64,000 nucleotides of DNA, taken from NCBI RefSeq assembly GCF_030867095.1, contig NC_081827.1:48381001-48445000 (forward strand), given 5' to 3'. Both the position numbers and the translations under genes were made by a program. Below the pieces are notes generated by a model, which was not told the DNA's origin, ran no database searches, and saw only the letters and a list, made by a program, of their open reading frames with translations. Below, piece after piece: positions 34,240-46,534 of this stretch (position 1 is the first letter of the stretch; every line of letters begins with the position of its first letter). The DNA comes from Alligator mississippiensis. Its lineage: Eukaryota > Chordata > Crocodylia > Alligatoridae.

Positions 34240-35780
34240 GAGTTTACATCAGTATAACTGAGGGTAGAAACTTGCTCAGGCAGATTTGGTACTGCCATGT
34301 AAGTTTCTAGATCAAAGGTTCAGTATAGCTGTTCAAACAAACCCTCAGATTACTATAATGATATTAGAGTTAAGTTTCAGATTTGGGAGCACAAGTGGTT
34401 CATATTGCAGCATCCAGTCTCAACAGTGAGCAAGCTCATAGTTTCCAAATGACCACAAATGCTGTTCATGGCTGACTGCAGGTGCTGGCTTTAACCCATG
34501 AGGGAGTTAAAACTTCCCAGTACAGTGATGCTACTCTGTGTCAGCAGCCTGGGAACTAAGTCCCCAATTTTGTGGTGCTATGATTTCAGTGATGGAGCTA
34601 ACAACTTAGTGAAGCATTTTCATTTCATTAGCAAGTAAACGTCTCCCTAGCAAAGCATTTTGATACAAACAGTATTTCATTACCACCTCCCTTTTACAGT
34701 TTTAACCCAGCTGCTAAGGGAGTTAACACCCTAGTTTGACCAATGCTTCTTGGAAGACAATTGAAGAATATCCCCTGAAACTTTATTTTTTCTTTTACAG
34801 GGTCAAATTTCTAATGAAGATGTTTCATGAAATGGGTTCCCATATTCTTAGTACAATATTGCAACTGCACTGTGAGCTCTCTGAGTAGCTCAGCTCTGAA
34901 AGAAAAGATAACCTTCTTGCGTGCATGTCTCATTTAAATTTGCAGTGGAATTTATTCTCCAGTACAGTGGCTGGATTTGCAGTGCTACAGTTTCAATCTC
35001 ACTGGAGAGGAGTTAAGGATCCCACTTTATGAACAAAATGGTAGTGGTACAGGAATATTTTTTAACAAATAGTCTTTTGTATAATGAATACAATGAAATG
35101 GCAGACATGTTGGCAATACCACTAGATGGATTTTTTAAAAGAAGATATTCTGCGAAAATATTATCTGACGCTCATTGAGGAAATCAATTTCCCTTTACAG
35201 TGGTTTGAAGGTTAACAGTTAAATTCCAACATGAGGTAACACACTCTCCAGAAATGCAGATCACTGCATCACATCTGTCAATAAGGGAACACACACTTCC
35301 AATTCTGGCACCTAGAGCACAAATTCCCCTGCCATAACCACTGCAGCCAATATGATCACAGAAGTATACTTTTTTATTCTGTCCAGGAAAGACCACGTTT
35401 TCTGCCTGGAGGTGCTGATACCTCTAAAATCAAATTAGTCACCCATGCCTGCTTATCAAAACTGTTTCTGAGAATTCTTAATTCTCCGACCTTTAGTCCT
35501 TCGGTTAACATATGCTTGCAGGCTTCTTCACATTCCTTACCAGCACGTGGTCTACAAATTGCGTAAGTGGGCAATAAGATAAGGCCTTAGTTTTTCTGGA
35601 CATTCTCAAACATCTCCAATCTATAATCTGCAGCACCCAACTCTCCTGCGTATTTCAGAGACCTAGAAGAAATAGATATCTTTTTTATTGTTCTTTCCAA
35701 CACAATTTGAATACCTAACATTGTTCTTATTAGGGTTTTTCCCCCACTATCACAGACCCTGAAATATGCCTTTAGTTTAT
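34240..35780. other. Intergenic sequence, no gene recognised
   Basis: No supported gene. Antisense frames at 35,184-35,396 and 35,374-35,574 are cysteine-containing but match nothing I recognise. Confidence 0.35.
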
Positions 35781-35782
35781 TA

Positions 35783-35860
35783 TAGAATGATAGGCCTTAA
35801 GGCCAACAAGACCCTTGTGATCATATAGTCTGAGTTCATGCATGACACAGGCAATAAGAC
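35783..35860 (-). mobile_element. CR1/L3-like LINE 3'-end scrap
   Basis: ggccttaaggccaacaagac followed by gatcatatagtctgag and tgacacaggc resembles the antisense 3' end of an older CR1/L3-type LINE seen in reptile genomes (recalled pattern). Confidence 0.45.
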
Positions 35861-37100
35861 TTTTCAGACTGGTATGGGAGGAGCCATAATCTTTTTAATA
35901 AGATTAATTTATCTTTCAGGATTAAAGCCATACCAGTTTTTAGGATTAGGATCAATGCCATCTTTAGGGTTTCTTCTATTTTGGACATTTAAAAAATGTT
36001 CTAATTTTCCTTAACTGTGCTGACAATGGAGTTTTTTCCTTTTGTTTCCCTTACCAAATGTATACAATCTCTAGATTCTAATTCATATTTTTTACTACTA
36101 ACTTCATGCTTTTCCATTTGCTTATGTATGCTGTTGCTTCTCCTCTAAGCTAAGCTGTTTTCAAAATAAATGTAGCCTTCTTTCTTGATTTTCTTTTTCT
36201 TTTTTGGATATCTAGAAAAATGTTCTTAAATAGCTTCCAGTTATTACTCGTATATTTATGTTTAAAGCCTTTTTTCTTTCAGCTGATTTGGTCCATCATT
36301 CATTGAAATTGACCCTTTTTGTTACTGGTTGGAACTATGTTTTAGTTTAGTGATCACTTGCATCAAAATAACCACTGGCTTTTAGAATTGTGATCAAAAA
36401 AGGACTTAGATGCCTTAAGTGAACCTATGACCAAATTCACAATCCAAACAATTGCTCCTGAGCAGTGGCCTAACCCTGGACGTGCTTCAAACTCCAAAGT
36501 CATTGAATTTATTCCCTGCTTGATCTCTAAGTTCCCTAAGCAGTTTTGCTTCTGTGCATGCCAAAAACTATCCCTGCCTGGTCACCTAGGACATAGGTCT
36601 CACCCAAGCCTAATTAGTTTCCAGAAACTAGGCAAACTATAAAGCCACATACAGGTGTTAGATTTCTTCCAGGACAATCATCACTCTCCCAGTAGAAACT
36701 ACAAGTGTTCATTCAGTTTCTCTTGGGAGAAACATGTCTCCGCCAGGAGAAAGATCTTCCAGGTTGATACCTGGAAGGTCTCCCTTGCAAGAGAAACTCT
36801 CTTCCAAAAATGATCACCTGCATGTTTTCCTCCTGGTGTGGCCTGGGAAGGGATGGGAGGGCTCCCCACTTCTTCCCCACACCAGGAAGTGCCTGATATG
36901 GAAAATAGGAAGAGGGTTTTTCCTGTTGCTCCTCCCATACCAGTCTGAAAAAGGATGGAAGCAGTGGGGAAAACCCCTCTACCTGCTCCCCAGACCAGGC
37001 TCCTGGTCTGTAGAGCAGGCAGGAATGCTGCCTGATAGGCCCAATACCCTATTTTCACCAAAAATACCCCAGAATTTTGTACTCAATCAATTATGGATGA
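35861..37100. other. Intergenic sequence with one perfect-looking hairpin
   Basis: No gene recognised. A hairpin at 36,753-36,780 (gatcttccaggt / acctggaaggtc, tgat loop) lies in a locally GC-rich patch that may be an unidentified non-autonomous transposon. Confidence 0.35.
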
Positions 37101-37119
37101 GTGATATATCTACATGAAT

Positions 37120-37475
37120 GCATTTATATTGTAAATAGCAATCATATTGATTTGGAAGGACTTATTTGAAGTGACTTTGCTGGACTTTTTGAAGGGCTCT
37201 TGGTTGGACTTTTGAAGGGTTCTTGGATGGAGTCTTCTCAGGAGTCTTGGCTGCAGGTTTTTCTGAAGTTCTGTCCGCTTTCTTAAAGAAAGTGTCCAAG
37301 GAAGTTTGGACAGATGTTCTCCAGGGAGATGGGCAACATAGCAAACTTGTTCACTGGCATGGCGTCGCATTGGATCAAGTGTTGTAAAGTTGAAACTGAC
37401 ATCAGAAAGTTGAAACAGGGCATCAATTTGTAAGTGTGAAACATTGTAACTCGAAACATTTAAGTCGAGGATTGC
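37120..37475 (-). mobile_element. Possible Tigger-like DNA transposon 5' fragment
   Basis: Antisense sequence starts gcaatcctcgacttaaatg and gagttacaatg, which recalls Tc1/mariner-Tigger termini (CCTCGACTTA...). It is followed by a short frame rich in TPEK/TPSK repeats with QTSLDTFFKKADR. The transposase core is absent. Weak call. Confidence 0.35.
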
Positions 37476-37483
37476 CTATATAA

Positions 37484-37640
37484 ACTCTCCCCATGCATTG
37501 TACAGGGCACTATAATGCTTAATTTGGGTTTCTGAAATCTACTTTGGGCACTGGCACCTGAACCTGATGCATGACAATGTTCAGAATCACCAGTCCTAAG
37601 TCCCTCCTCAGCTTCTACCTAAGACCTACCCCTAAACCCC
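37484..37640 (+). repeat. Unclassified repeat, family U copy 1
   Basis: Shares tgcattgtac.gggca, gaaatctactttgggcactgg and accagtcctaagtccct, in the same order and spacing, with 46,165-46,350. A weaker third match starts near 38,530 (ttcattgtactgggag). Family unknown. Confidence 0.6.
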
Positions 37641-38784
37641 AAAGCCCCACTTTTTATCTTAAAGTTCCACAAGTTCTGCTTTTGCATATATTTAGAAATG
37701 TCTGGTCTGTAGTAGGGTTGGGGAAGCTTAATACCCGTTTTGCATGTAGCCCCCTCATCCTCCCTTCCTCCCAAGAGATTCAGAAAATGGGCATTTGTGT
37801 GTCTAAATCTCCTAAAAGGCTGTATATAGTACAGGTTCTCACAGCACATCTAGAGTACCCCAGCAGGATCCAGCTCAGTGAAAGCAAAGGACAACATGAT
37901 TCTTGTAAGTGTCTCACCTCAGGGGAAAGAGGTCAGTTTTGGTCTCTGCTCCAATGAATCATTTTACCCAGTGACCATTTCATCTAACATACATAAACAG
38001 TCCTTCAACTGGGAACTATAACCCACATGTCTCCCTCTCAGATATATGCCCAACTTAGTAGGTTGCTACGTTTTTCTTTTCTCTCTTTATTGCACAATTA
38101 ATTTGAATTGCACAGAGGCACAGAAAGGGTAGAAAGTGGTCCGACCCCAAAACAGCATATAGCTTGATTGTTGGGGCACTTACCAGAGAAGAGGAAAATG
38201 TGGATTTGTATTTCCTCAAGTTGCATCTCCCACATCCTGGTGAGTGCTTTAACTAAGCTACCTTACAAAATAGGGGGGTAGCACCACATTTCTTCCCTGC
38301 TATGATCTAAAAGAAAAAGTGTAGCTCCTTGTCCATTTCTTTAAAACAATGCTTTTGACTTTGTAAGGGAATTCTGTGTTATAGATTCCCAAGGAGAAAG
38401 TTGCTTTCCTCTGCCCGAAGCCTTAGAAAAAGGGCAGGATTTGATACATCTATGTCCTTCGTTCGCCCTTGACTGTTTCTGCTCCTCATGCTTGCTGTTA
38501 TGGATCCCATTATGAGATATCTAATGCTCCCTGTTCATTGTACTGGGAGTGTATATAACTAACTCAGGCTTCTGGATCCCAGGGTCTGATATTGCAAACG
38601 CTTAGCTCTAGGCATCTGCGTCTCTTTTTGGATCTAACATTTCCATTTTATCTGTTCAGATACAGATCCAAATTAGAATCTTCTGTGCTGGGTGCAAAAA
38701 ACAAAACAAAACAAAACTTTTTTGTGTTAGGAAATTGTCATCTATAATTTTTGGAGGCTTTCAGAATGTTGCAGTATTGGCAGA

Positions 38785-39250
38785 ATGAGATCTTCAATGT
38801 ATGTCACTCAGAGTGAAGTCCCCTGTGATAATGAGAGTTTTCCCCCTACCCATTATAGAGAAGTGCTTATGGAGCCCGTCTTCCTGTTCCCTAGTGTGAT
38901 TTAGTGGGCTGCAGTAGACACCAGCTGGTACTCCATCCTGTGCTTTATCTTTTAGAACATTGATCCATAAACTTTCAAGATCATTAGTTTCTGAGTTGTC
39001 ACTGACTCTGACACTGGCAGTGCTATTTTTGACATAGAGTGCCACTCCCCCTCTCCTTTTGCCCACTCAATTCTTTCTAAATAGAGTATAAGCAGTGATT
39101 TTAACATTCCAGTCATGCGAATGAATCTTCCCACCAGGATTCAGTAATACATGCTAGATTGAAGTTATGCTCATAAATGAACAATTCCAATTCTTCTTGT
39201 TTATTATCCAGGTTCCTAGCATTAGTACATAGTCAATTAAATAATTTCTT
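38785..39250 (-). mobile_element. CR1 LINE endonuclease fragment
   Basis: Antisense translation gives ARNLDNKQEELELF near 39,200-39,240, then GEWHSMSKIALPVS or RRGGVALYVKN and GVYCSPLNHTRE, and IITGDFTL at 38,794. This is the order of the CR1 endonuclease N-terminal half. Frameshifted and truncated on both sides. Confidence 0.75.
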
Positions 39251-42070
39251 CTGTGTCCCTTGGTACCTTGATTAATTTCGTTCCTGACATCTTGATTTTT
39301 GTGCTAACAGAATGCCTATTTGTTCTCCCTTTTGATCCTAGTTTAACAGTCTCTAGCCTGATGAACCTGTACCTTATTTCTCATCTAGTGAGACAGAAAT
39401 AAATCCAGTATGCTCTCTTCAGCCTCAATGCAAAACCCAAACTTGCTACCTTACATAACTTTCCAGTGATTGGTTTGTTTCCCAAAATCTTCTGACTTTG
39501 TTCAATGGTATTCCTGAGATAACTCGGATATTCCTGAGCTCTCTGAAATTGTTTATATGGGGGGTATCATATGAACTGCTATATGACTTAGCATGGTAAA
39601 TCTTGAATAAAAGAGATGGCAGACATTACCTGTACCAGCAAAGAGGTGGATGCTTTGGAATGGCTTTGCTATATTATAATTATGATGACTGAGGAGGCAT
39701 TTTCAGTAAACCAGGCTTTTGGCATTTAACTTTCTGTAAAAATCTTCTTTGGGCTACAATTTCTCCTCCTTGCTCCCAGATCCGACCGGATTTTTTTTAA
39801 AACATCGGTAAAATATCACTTTTGTAACTGTAGATATCTAATTGAAGCTGTCAGCATTAGGATCCACCTTGTCCAGGATGGTTTGATTTCCCCAGTAACT
39901 TCTTCCCTGTTTTTGTGCAATCAAAGCAAATACTCTTTTCTATTGTGGCAATTTGCTTGGTAATAGATAAAATGAACATTATCCTGCACAACAACTGCAT
40001 CCTGAAAGTGATGGACCAAACCCTACTGTGACAATTGTATAACCACAGGGAAAGAACAAATTTAAATCTTAGGTATAGGTCCTAGTCCTAGCAGAGAAAT
40101 GACTTTCTTGACATAAATGACAACTTTTTCTCCATCAGTTGGGCTCAGCAGAAGTTGCAGCAGTGAGGGAGTTAATTCTCTCCAGCCTGTAAGCTACATT
40201 TCAGTAGTAAAAGAGCAAGTTTCCTCCCCCAAGCAAAGCAACTCCTTTGCCTCACTAATTTTATAAAATGAACCACTTGTGCCAACACAGGTAGTTTCTC
40301 CTGTTAGAAAGGCCCTAGCATGGGTATGTGGTGAAGAGTGTACTTTCTCTTTAACATGGGCACAGCAATGACTATTTTATTCCACATCAGCCCAGAACAG
40401 GCACCTGGACTAGGACCACATGGAACAAGTAACATCAGGTATAATCATGGAGGAACAGTCATCAAACCAAAGCCTCCCTTCTCTGACCTTCCTGTATCAG
40501 GTATGAAACCCTTCAGGATCACATGTCCAAAGTCTTCAGGGATGTCTGTGGCATAAAGCTGCAGGGATGTCTATGGGATAGCTGCAACAGCTGGGGAATG
40601 AATATAACTTAGTGTGGTAGCATGATCTTAGCAATCAAGGAACACACAATTTCTAGAATAGTGGGGATTCTGGAAAAAAGGGAGTTCTTTAACTGGCAGA
40701 AATGCAGAGATTCATAAATACAGTGGATAGCACTGACAAAGAAGCCACAACAACTGCACAGCACAGGAGCCCAGCCCAGTCAAAAAAGGGAGGAGAGGGA
40801 GCAAAAATCCTGAACCTAGCAGCACAGAGGAATAGCAAGGCCACATCTCACCTGTTTCTGTAGCTAACTGCAAACAATATGACTAGCATATTGCCTTGTC
40901 ACATTTGAAACCCTAGGCCAAATGACCCATTTACAGCTCAGTCTGTCGCTCAGCTGGCACTAGTCCAGGGTAGAATTTATATTTGCAGTTCTGCAACTGT
41001 AGTAAAATACTTTAATCCATTCTCTGCCACCACACCCCTTCCTGCTCCCAATAATGGTCAATAATTCCCAGTATAGATTTAAATGCTGGGGTGCCATCAC
41101 TAAATGGATTAGGCATTGTTGTTGTCACATCAGCAAAAGGGTTGAACAATGCAGAGATCCAGTAGGGTGTAGAATGGTTAAGCTGATCAACAATATTTTT
41201 AAAATTTTGCACTGATTAATTTATTGGCATGACAAAAATACAGCTCTTTGCTGCTTCAGAACTAAGTGCTTCTGTCACAACAGCAGATTAAGCCATTTCC
41301 AATGCTTGGGTGATGTGCCAGATATTAGCTGTCAAGAGGCAGGATTTTAGTTGAAGTCTTGCTGGTCCAGCTATCTTCTTATTTATTTTTTTTCTGGCTG
41401 AGACTTGAGAGTTGCTTTTCCTCCCTTTCCAACATCATTTCTAAATTTATCTTCAGATGAGAGAGATCAGTTCTCAAGGCTCACCTGGTGAGCTATGACT
41501 AATCTGATATTCATTGTTATTTTGATAAATTTTCCTCCAGTAACTGATAAAAGAAAACATCATCTACACCTCAAAATTGCATGATCTTGGCAGCATGAGA
41601 GATAAATTGTGCAGTCTTGGCTATGGAACTGTGATGGAAATGTACTAGAAATATGGAGTTAAAATAACTAGCATCTAGGTACCATGCTGACTGGATGCTT
41701 TTTAATAACCTGAAGAGAGAGAATTTAGCAAGTATGGCAGGAGATGATAGAATCATAGTAGTAAGAAACCAGGAATCTCCAACAGTGGAAAGAGCAGTAA
41801 CCTGTGCGCCCCTGCGCCACTTCTTGTTAAAAAATGTCAGAAGAGGATCTTGTCGACTTTACGCCTCAATTCCAGGGACAGAGGAAAGTGTTAGTGAATT
41901 CTGGGACAGGGGAAAACTAGCAGAGCTGGTATTTAAATACCGGTTGGTAAGACGCAGAATGCTGACAAACCAGTCTCATTGATTGGGACCTGATCTAGAA
42001 GGGTTAAACATGACAGTGCACAGATGTTAAGGTTTTTATTTGGCGTGGGTCTTTGAGCTTTTGGGATTCT
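39251..42070. other. Intergenic sequence, no gene recognised
   Basis: 2.8 kb without supported features. An open frame at 41,695-41,982 (95 codons, Arg-rich end) has no recognisable family or splice context. Confidence 0.35.
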
Positions 42071-42075
42071 TCAAG

Positions 42076-42348
42076 GGTCATGTCTAGACTGCAAACCTAC
42101 TATGCCTGGCAATAGCACCCTCAAACATATTGTGCAGCTCAGCATGCATTACCACACAGACTGGAAGCACGTACTGAATGTGAGCAGAGCTGAAAGGGCG
42201 GTGGAGCACTGTTGGTCAACAATGATAGTTAGCCCACCTTCTGTGCTGTGTGGCTTTGGTTGGATGTGGGAGAATAATGCATGCAGTCGCACAGTGTACT
42301 TGAGAGCTCTGTTGCTGGGTATGGTAAGGTTGTGATCTAAATGCGGCT
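42076..42348. mobile_element. Palindromic MITE, family M copy 2
   Basis: tcatgtctagactgcaaacc, then tgcctggcaatag and tgtgcag, mirror gttgctgggtatggtaaggt and tgtgatctaaatg at the other end. The left end matches family M copy 1 (catgtctaga.tgcaaac), so both are one family. Confidence 0.65.
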
Positions 42349-42469
42349 GGTTTAGAACAGGGCAAATAAACTGTTACATATTGCACATACTTGGGAGCTT
42401 TTTAACATAGCATGTTTGGTAGATGTCCTCTATGACAAAGGCACACGTACACTTAGGGGTTTGCATACT

Positions 42470-42562
42470 AATATAGTTGAGGTTGGTTCTGCTTTGAGCA
42501 GGGGGTTGGATGAGATGAACTCCTGAGGACCCTTCCAGCCCTAATTTTCTATGATTCTATGA
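42470..42562 (+). mobile_element. CR1 LINE 3'-end fragment
   Basis: gagcagggggttggatgaga, then cttccagccctaattttcta and tgattctatga: a short 5'-truncated CR1 3' UTR. Confidence 0.8.
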
Positions 42563-42764
42563 TAAATAACAATTAATAATAATGTGTAGTATGTGACAGT
42601 CAGCCAGAGAATGAATCCTGCTCTAAAGAGGAGCAATGGCACTGGACTTCTTGGATCCTGAGGGAACTACATGAGCCAGGGCTCTGTGGTACTAACCCAA
42701 TGTCTCCACTGGCTGGACCTGGCTCATGGACATATGGTGCCAACACAGGGGTGAAATCATAGTC

Positions 42765-43165
42765 CCAGGCAAGCCGGTCCAAGGGTAATTGGTGCCTTAG
42801 GTGAACTGTGTACCCCGGTGCCCCCACCACCTCCAACACAGAGGAAAATAAGAAGTCTGGAATGAACCTTTATATGTACTTGTTTGATATTCAAAATGAA
42901 CAATAAAACAATAAAAACATTTTTAATTGGTTTTCACACTTTTCATTAACCCTAACACAACTATACTGCAAAAACTCTAATAGGATTTACTATATTACAT
43001 GTACAATTAAAAGACAGTCCTCATGAACATTACAAAATAAAACTTTGCTTTTTGTGCTTTCGGTTTCTGTGATTCAGAACGGCGTTCCTGTTGTTTTGTT
43101 CTGGATTTCATTTTGGCACCCTGGATGACCACCTAGTTTGCCTCACGGCTGGCCTGGCCCTGCTC
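42765..43165. mobile_element. Non-autonomous DNA transposon with inverted ends
   Basis: aggcaagccggtcc with ggtgccttaggtgaactg at the left mirrors cacctagtttgcctcacggc with tggcctggccctg at the right. The interior is AT-rich. Probably hAT-like; target duplication not resolved. Confidence 0.5.
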
Positions 43166-43319
43166 CCAGTGATGGCAAAGGCAACCCACCTGGTCTTCCC
43201 AGGTGGGGGCACCTGTGCCGCAGGGCTCCTTCCCGCAGCCACATCAGATACTCAGAGGTTTGGAGCGGATGGAGAAGGCGGAGATGCTGCTGGGTTTTTT
43301 TAAAGGACTTACATGCATC

Positions 43320-44250
43320 CTCATCCAGCGCTTCTCAACCCTGTGAGACGCCTGTGGTGCCAAGGCCCAGCCCAGCCCCGCAGCCACGTGTCAGCCGCCC
43401 CTGCCTAGGCAGGGCAGGGCAGGGCCCGCATCCAGGCGCCTTTTGATCCCTTAGGTGCCGGCTCCTCGTGAGAGCCGAGGCACCCCCATGACTGGCGCAT
43501 CCTCTGAAAAGCCCGGCTCTTGGGGGGGTCGGACTGCGGAGAAACAATAGAGGCGCTGCCCCGCGGCAGGGCCCGGCCCGGCAGCTCCGCGGGGCTGCGG
43601 ATTCCTGTCGGAAACCCCTGGCTCGAGCCGCGAGCGCTGCGGCAGCCCGGGGGCGAGGGCGGCTCCCCGGCCCCCGCGCCCGGCAAACCCCGCGGGGCCC
43701 CGCAGCTCACGGCGGCGCGGGCAGGCGGCCGCTGGGGAGCCCCGGGCTGCCACCGGCCCCGCCCGCCTGCCAGCCCCGCCCCGTCCCACCCGGCCCCGCC
43801 CGCGCCCGCCGGCAGCGACGGGGTTAAGCGCCGGGCTGCGGCGGCGGCGGCGGCGGCTGCCACTCGGCTCCGCGCCGGGGCCGTTACAGCGGGAAGATGG
43901 CGACGGAGGGAGCGAGCGCCGAGCCCGGCTCTGGCGGCCAGGAGGACGCGGAAGCAGCGGTAACCGAGGCCGGGGCCGGGGCCGGGGCCGGGCAGGGGGG
44001 ACGCGGGGCTGAGCTGGGGGCTTCGCCCGCCCCATTGTTCTGTGCGGGCGGGGGGGGTGAGTGCGGGCCCCGCGGCTGCCCCGCACGACGCTGCCGGCCC
44101 GGGGCCGCTTCTCGTGCTGCTGCTCCTGCCCCGCGCCCCGGCACCTCAGGCGAGCCGGGACTTCCCTCGCTGCAGGGAGCCCCCTGCCCGCTTGCATTTA
44201 TTTTCTTGTGACGGGCTCCCGTCAGCTCTGAGGGGGCAGTGGTTGTTTTT
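43320..44250 (+). promoter_or_regulatory. CpG-island promoter region of CTTNBP2
   Basis: A sharp rise in GC and CpG compared with both flanks, centred on exon 1. GC boxes (ccccgccc) occur at about 43,757, 43,775 and 43,794, some 100-140 bp before the start codon. No TATA box is seen. A (GCG)n tract of about 20 bp (43,838-43,857) lies in the likely 5' UTR. These features fit a TATA-less CpG-island promoter; the transcription start is not determinable. Confidence 0.85.
43897..43959 (+). CDS. CTTNBP2: CTTNBP2 (cortactin-binding protein 2), coding exon 1
   Basis: Cortactin-binding protein 2 is a neuronal, dendritic-spine scaffold that binds cortactin and the striatin-PP2A complex. This exon encodes residues 1-21: MATEGAS followed by an acidic, Gly/Ala-rich stretch. 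From memory this corresponds to the vertebrate MATDGAS start. The ATG at 43,897 has A at -3 and G at +4, a strong start context, and lies in a CpG island. The exon ends at 43,959 before GTAACC, leaving phase 0, which matches exon 2 at 59,235. The identity depends on exon 2, because exon 1 alone is short and compositionally biased. Intron 1 is about 15.3 kb. Confidence 0.85.
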
Positions 44251-46160
44251 TTTACAAAAACACATCCACGTCCAGGCAGGTTTGCACAGACGTCCCTTCA
44301 GTCGTGCAGCCCTGAATCCTCTCCCGGCAAGCGAATGTAGGCGAGGATGTACCTGGCCATATTTTTTCCCTGTCTAAACTAACAAAAATCTTGGGGGCAA
44401 AAATAAAATAAAATAATTTAGGGATATGCTCTGGGAATTTTTTTTGCTCTAGGGATACACGGGTTTAGGTGGATGGAATCAAAAGGTTGGGAATGCGAGG
44501 ACGGCTGTGTCGAGGTACTCGGAGTATATTTTCCAGAATAGGGAGCAAAACTAAAGCCAGTTAGTTAGGCCCATAAATGAGCCTAACTTCAGGCAACCTT
44601 TTCTTTAAGAACCAGGGCTTTGCATCCTGCCGACTTGCCAAAGATCCCTCCAGTATTTCAACCCCTTGTCCTTATTCTTCCTTTTTAGTATTCCTTTAAT
44701 AATAATAATAATAATAACTGTTACAGATTTGGGGTTCTTTCTCCCTCTGAAAGAATGAAAAGAGACTATTGCTTATTTTAAAAGGAATCAATGCAGTTTT
44801 ATGATGCATGGAAAAACCAGCCATTGGATTGTTTTGGGGCTATTGCCAGGCACCAGCTTAATTTATAGCCTAAAGCTCAGTGAAATTTCCAGTGGAGGAT
44901 TTTAAAATTCAAGTGGACGCTTCTTAGTTGTTGGGATTGTTAACGGCTAGAGGGTGCAACGAACACTGTCTTGGACATAGAGTCAGTTGATACACAGTTG
45001 TCTTCTGCTACAATATTAAGTCAACAGTTTGGTCTAACAGTGGTATTGTCAGGGCATGATGATAAATGCTGTTTTCCTGGCATCTTAGTACAGCATCAGT
45101 AATACTTCGGGGGGGGATCTTTTGGCTGTTGCTTGGCTGCTCCTGAAAATGTAATGAAATAGGACTTTCACAAATGGTCTTGCTATTTACTGTCGCTAAG
45201 GAATTTATAACTGAAAAAGAGTAGAATATTCTTTCGTGTGCTGTACTTGGGAGGAAGCCAACATTCTTGTCATTCTGAGCTTTCTTGGTTCAAGTACAGC
45301 AGTTATGCCAAAAAAGAGAGATCCCACCAAAAAAACTTGGTATACTGTGTTACCATGGTAATAATGATAGGAGAAACTGGAGGAGACTAGCTCTGATGCC
45401 GCTGTCGCACCTGTGCAGCCCTTCCTGATTTGTACCAAAGCCAGTGGAATTTCATCAGCATGAGGCCAGTGTAATTTGCGGTAGGTTGGGGTGGGGAATG
45501 GGAAGTACTGTGCATTGACCTCCACCTGCATGATATCAACTAACAATGATTATATAATAGCAAGAAATGATCCAACATGTCAGTCTCTTTGTTGATATAT
45601 GGGGGCAGCAGCCTGTGATGCAAAGAAAGCTGCGTTGACAGATGTGGTAGCCTAGGAGAGTATATAAAGAGGATGCTGTAAAAAGCTCCACTCTTTCTAA
45701 CTGCTTTGTCTATGGTAAAATTAATTAGTGAAGGACTGCTCTGTTGTGTTTGTTTGTTTTTTTTTTGTTCAATGTGTATCTGATATCTGGAAATGGTAGC
45801 CAGCATTTTGTATCTTTTGAATTGCTTTTTGAAACTGTGCAAAAGATATCTAAGACTTAGTCTTGGTCTCTGAAGTCAGTGGGAATTTTGCCTTTGACAG
45901 CACTGAAACCATGATTTCACCCAGGGATGGGCAACAAATGGCCATGAGCCAGATCTGGTCAGTGGAGCCACTGGATCTTGTCCACAAAGTCTTAGAGCTT
46001 TGCCTATGCCTGCATCTGTGTGCTGAAGCTAAGCAAGGAAGAACTGCATGGGGGCTGGGCAACTTTCAGCTGCAGCCTGCCACTACTTCTCCTCTTCCCT
46101 CACCACCCCCATCCCATCTGAATGGCTTAAGCATCCCTCCTGCTCAGCGTATTCTTAAGC
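43960..46160 (+). other. CTTNBP2 intron 1, 5' part
   Basis: Begins with three complete GGGGCC units (43,972-43,989) just after the donor site. The rest is AT-rich, with an (AAT)n run at about 44,698-44,717. No further gene seen. Confidence 0.6.
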
Positions 46161-46164
46161 ATCT

Positions 46165-46350
46165 ATCTCTCCCTGTGCATTGTACTGGGCAATGCATGCT
46201 AACTTTGGCATGTGAAATCTATTTTGGGCACTGGTGCCTGAAATTGAGGAATGACAACATTCAGAACCACCAGTCCTAAGTCCCTTTGTAAATTTGTTCA
46301 GTGCTTCGAAACTGATACCAAAATCTCCTCCTTGGTTTCTGCCTAAAGCC
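46165..46350 (+). repeat. Unclassified repeat, family U copy 2
   Basis: Carries tgcattgtactgggcaatg, gaaatctattttgggcactgg and accagtcctaagtcccttt, aligned in order with 37,484-37,640. Same orientation. Confidence 0.6.
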
Positions 46351-46534
46351 TAACCCACCATAGTGGCAGGTGCTATCCTCTAAGGATATGCCTCTATTAG
46401 TGCTATATTACAAAAAAATAGTGTTTTAATGTTAATCTTTGCATTGTTACTGAATTTATTGATGGGAGGGTTGGAACTTAGATGGTTTTATAAAGTTTTT
46501 GGGCCACAATTTATAAGGAAGGTAAAGGTATGAA

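Noticed and set aside
36699..37117. Frames of 120-127 codons on both strands
   Set aside because: They overlap a hairpin-bearing GC-rich patch that looks like a non-autonomous repeat; no protein family recognised.
41695..41982. 95-codon open frame with a charged C-terminus
   Set aside because: No recognised domain, no start context or splice evidence; length is within chance for the region.
1..43000. Searched for a neighbouring gene such as LSM8 or ANKRD7, which flank CTTNBP2 in mammals
   Set aside because: No exon of either was recognised on either strand. The ankyrin exon at 2,188 does not resemble ANKRD7 and is on the opposite strand from that expected.
43405..44377. Long Pro/Arg/Ala-rich frames on both strands around exon 1 (up to 248 codons)
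   Set aside because: CpG-island composition produces few stop codons; only the short MATEGAS exon with a donor site is supported.
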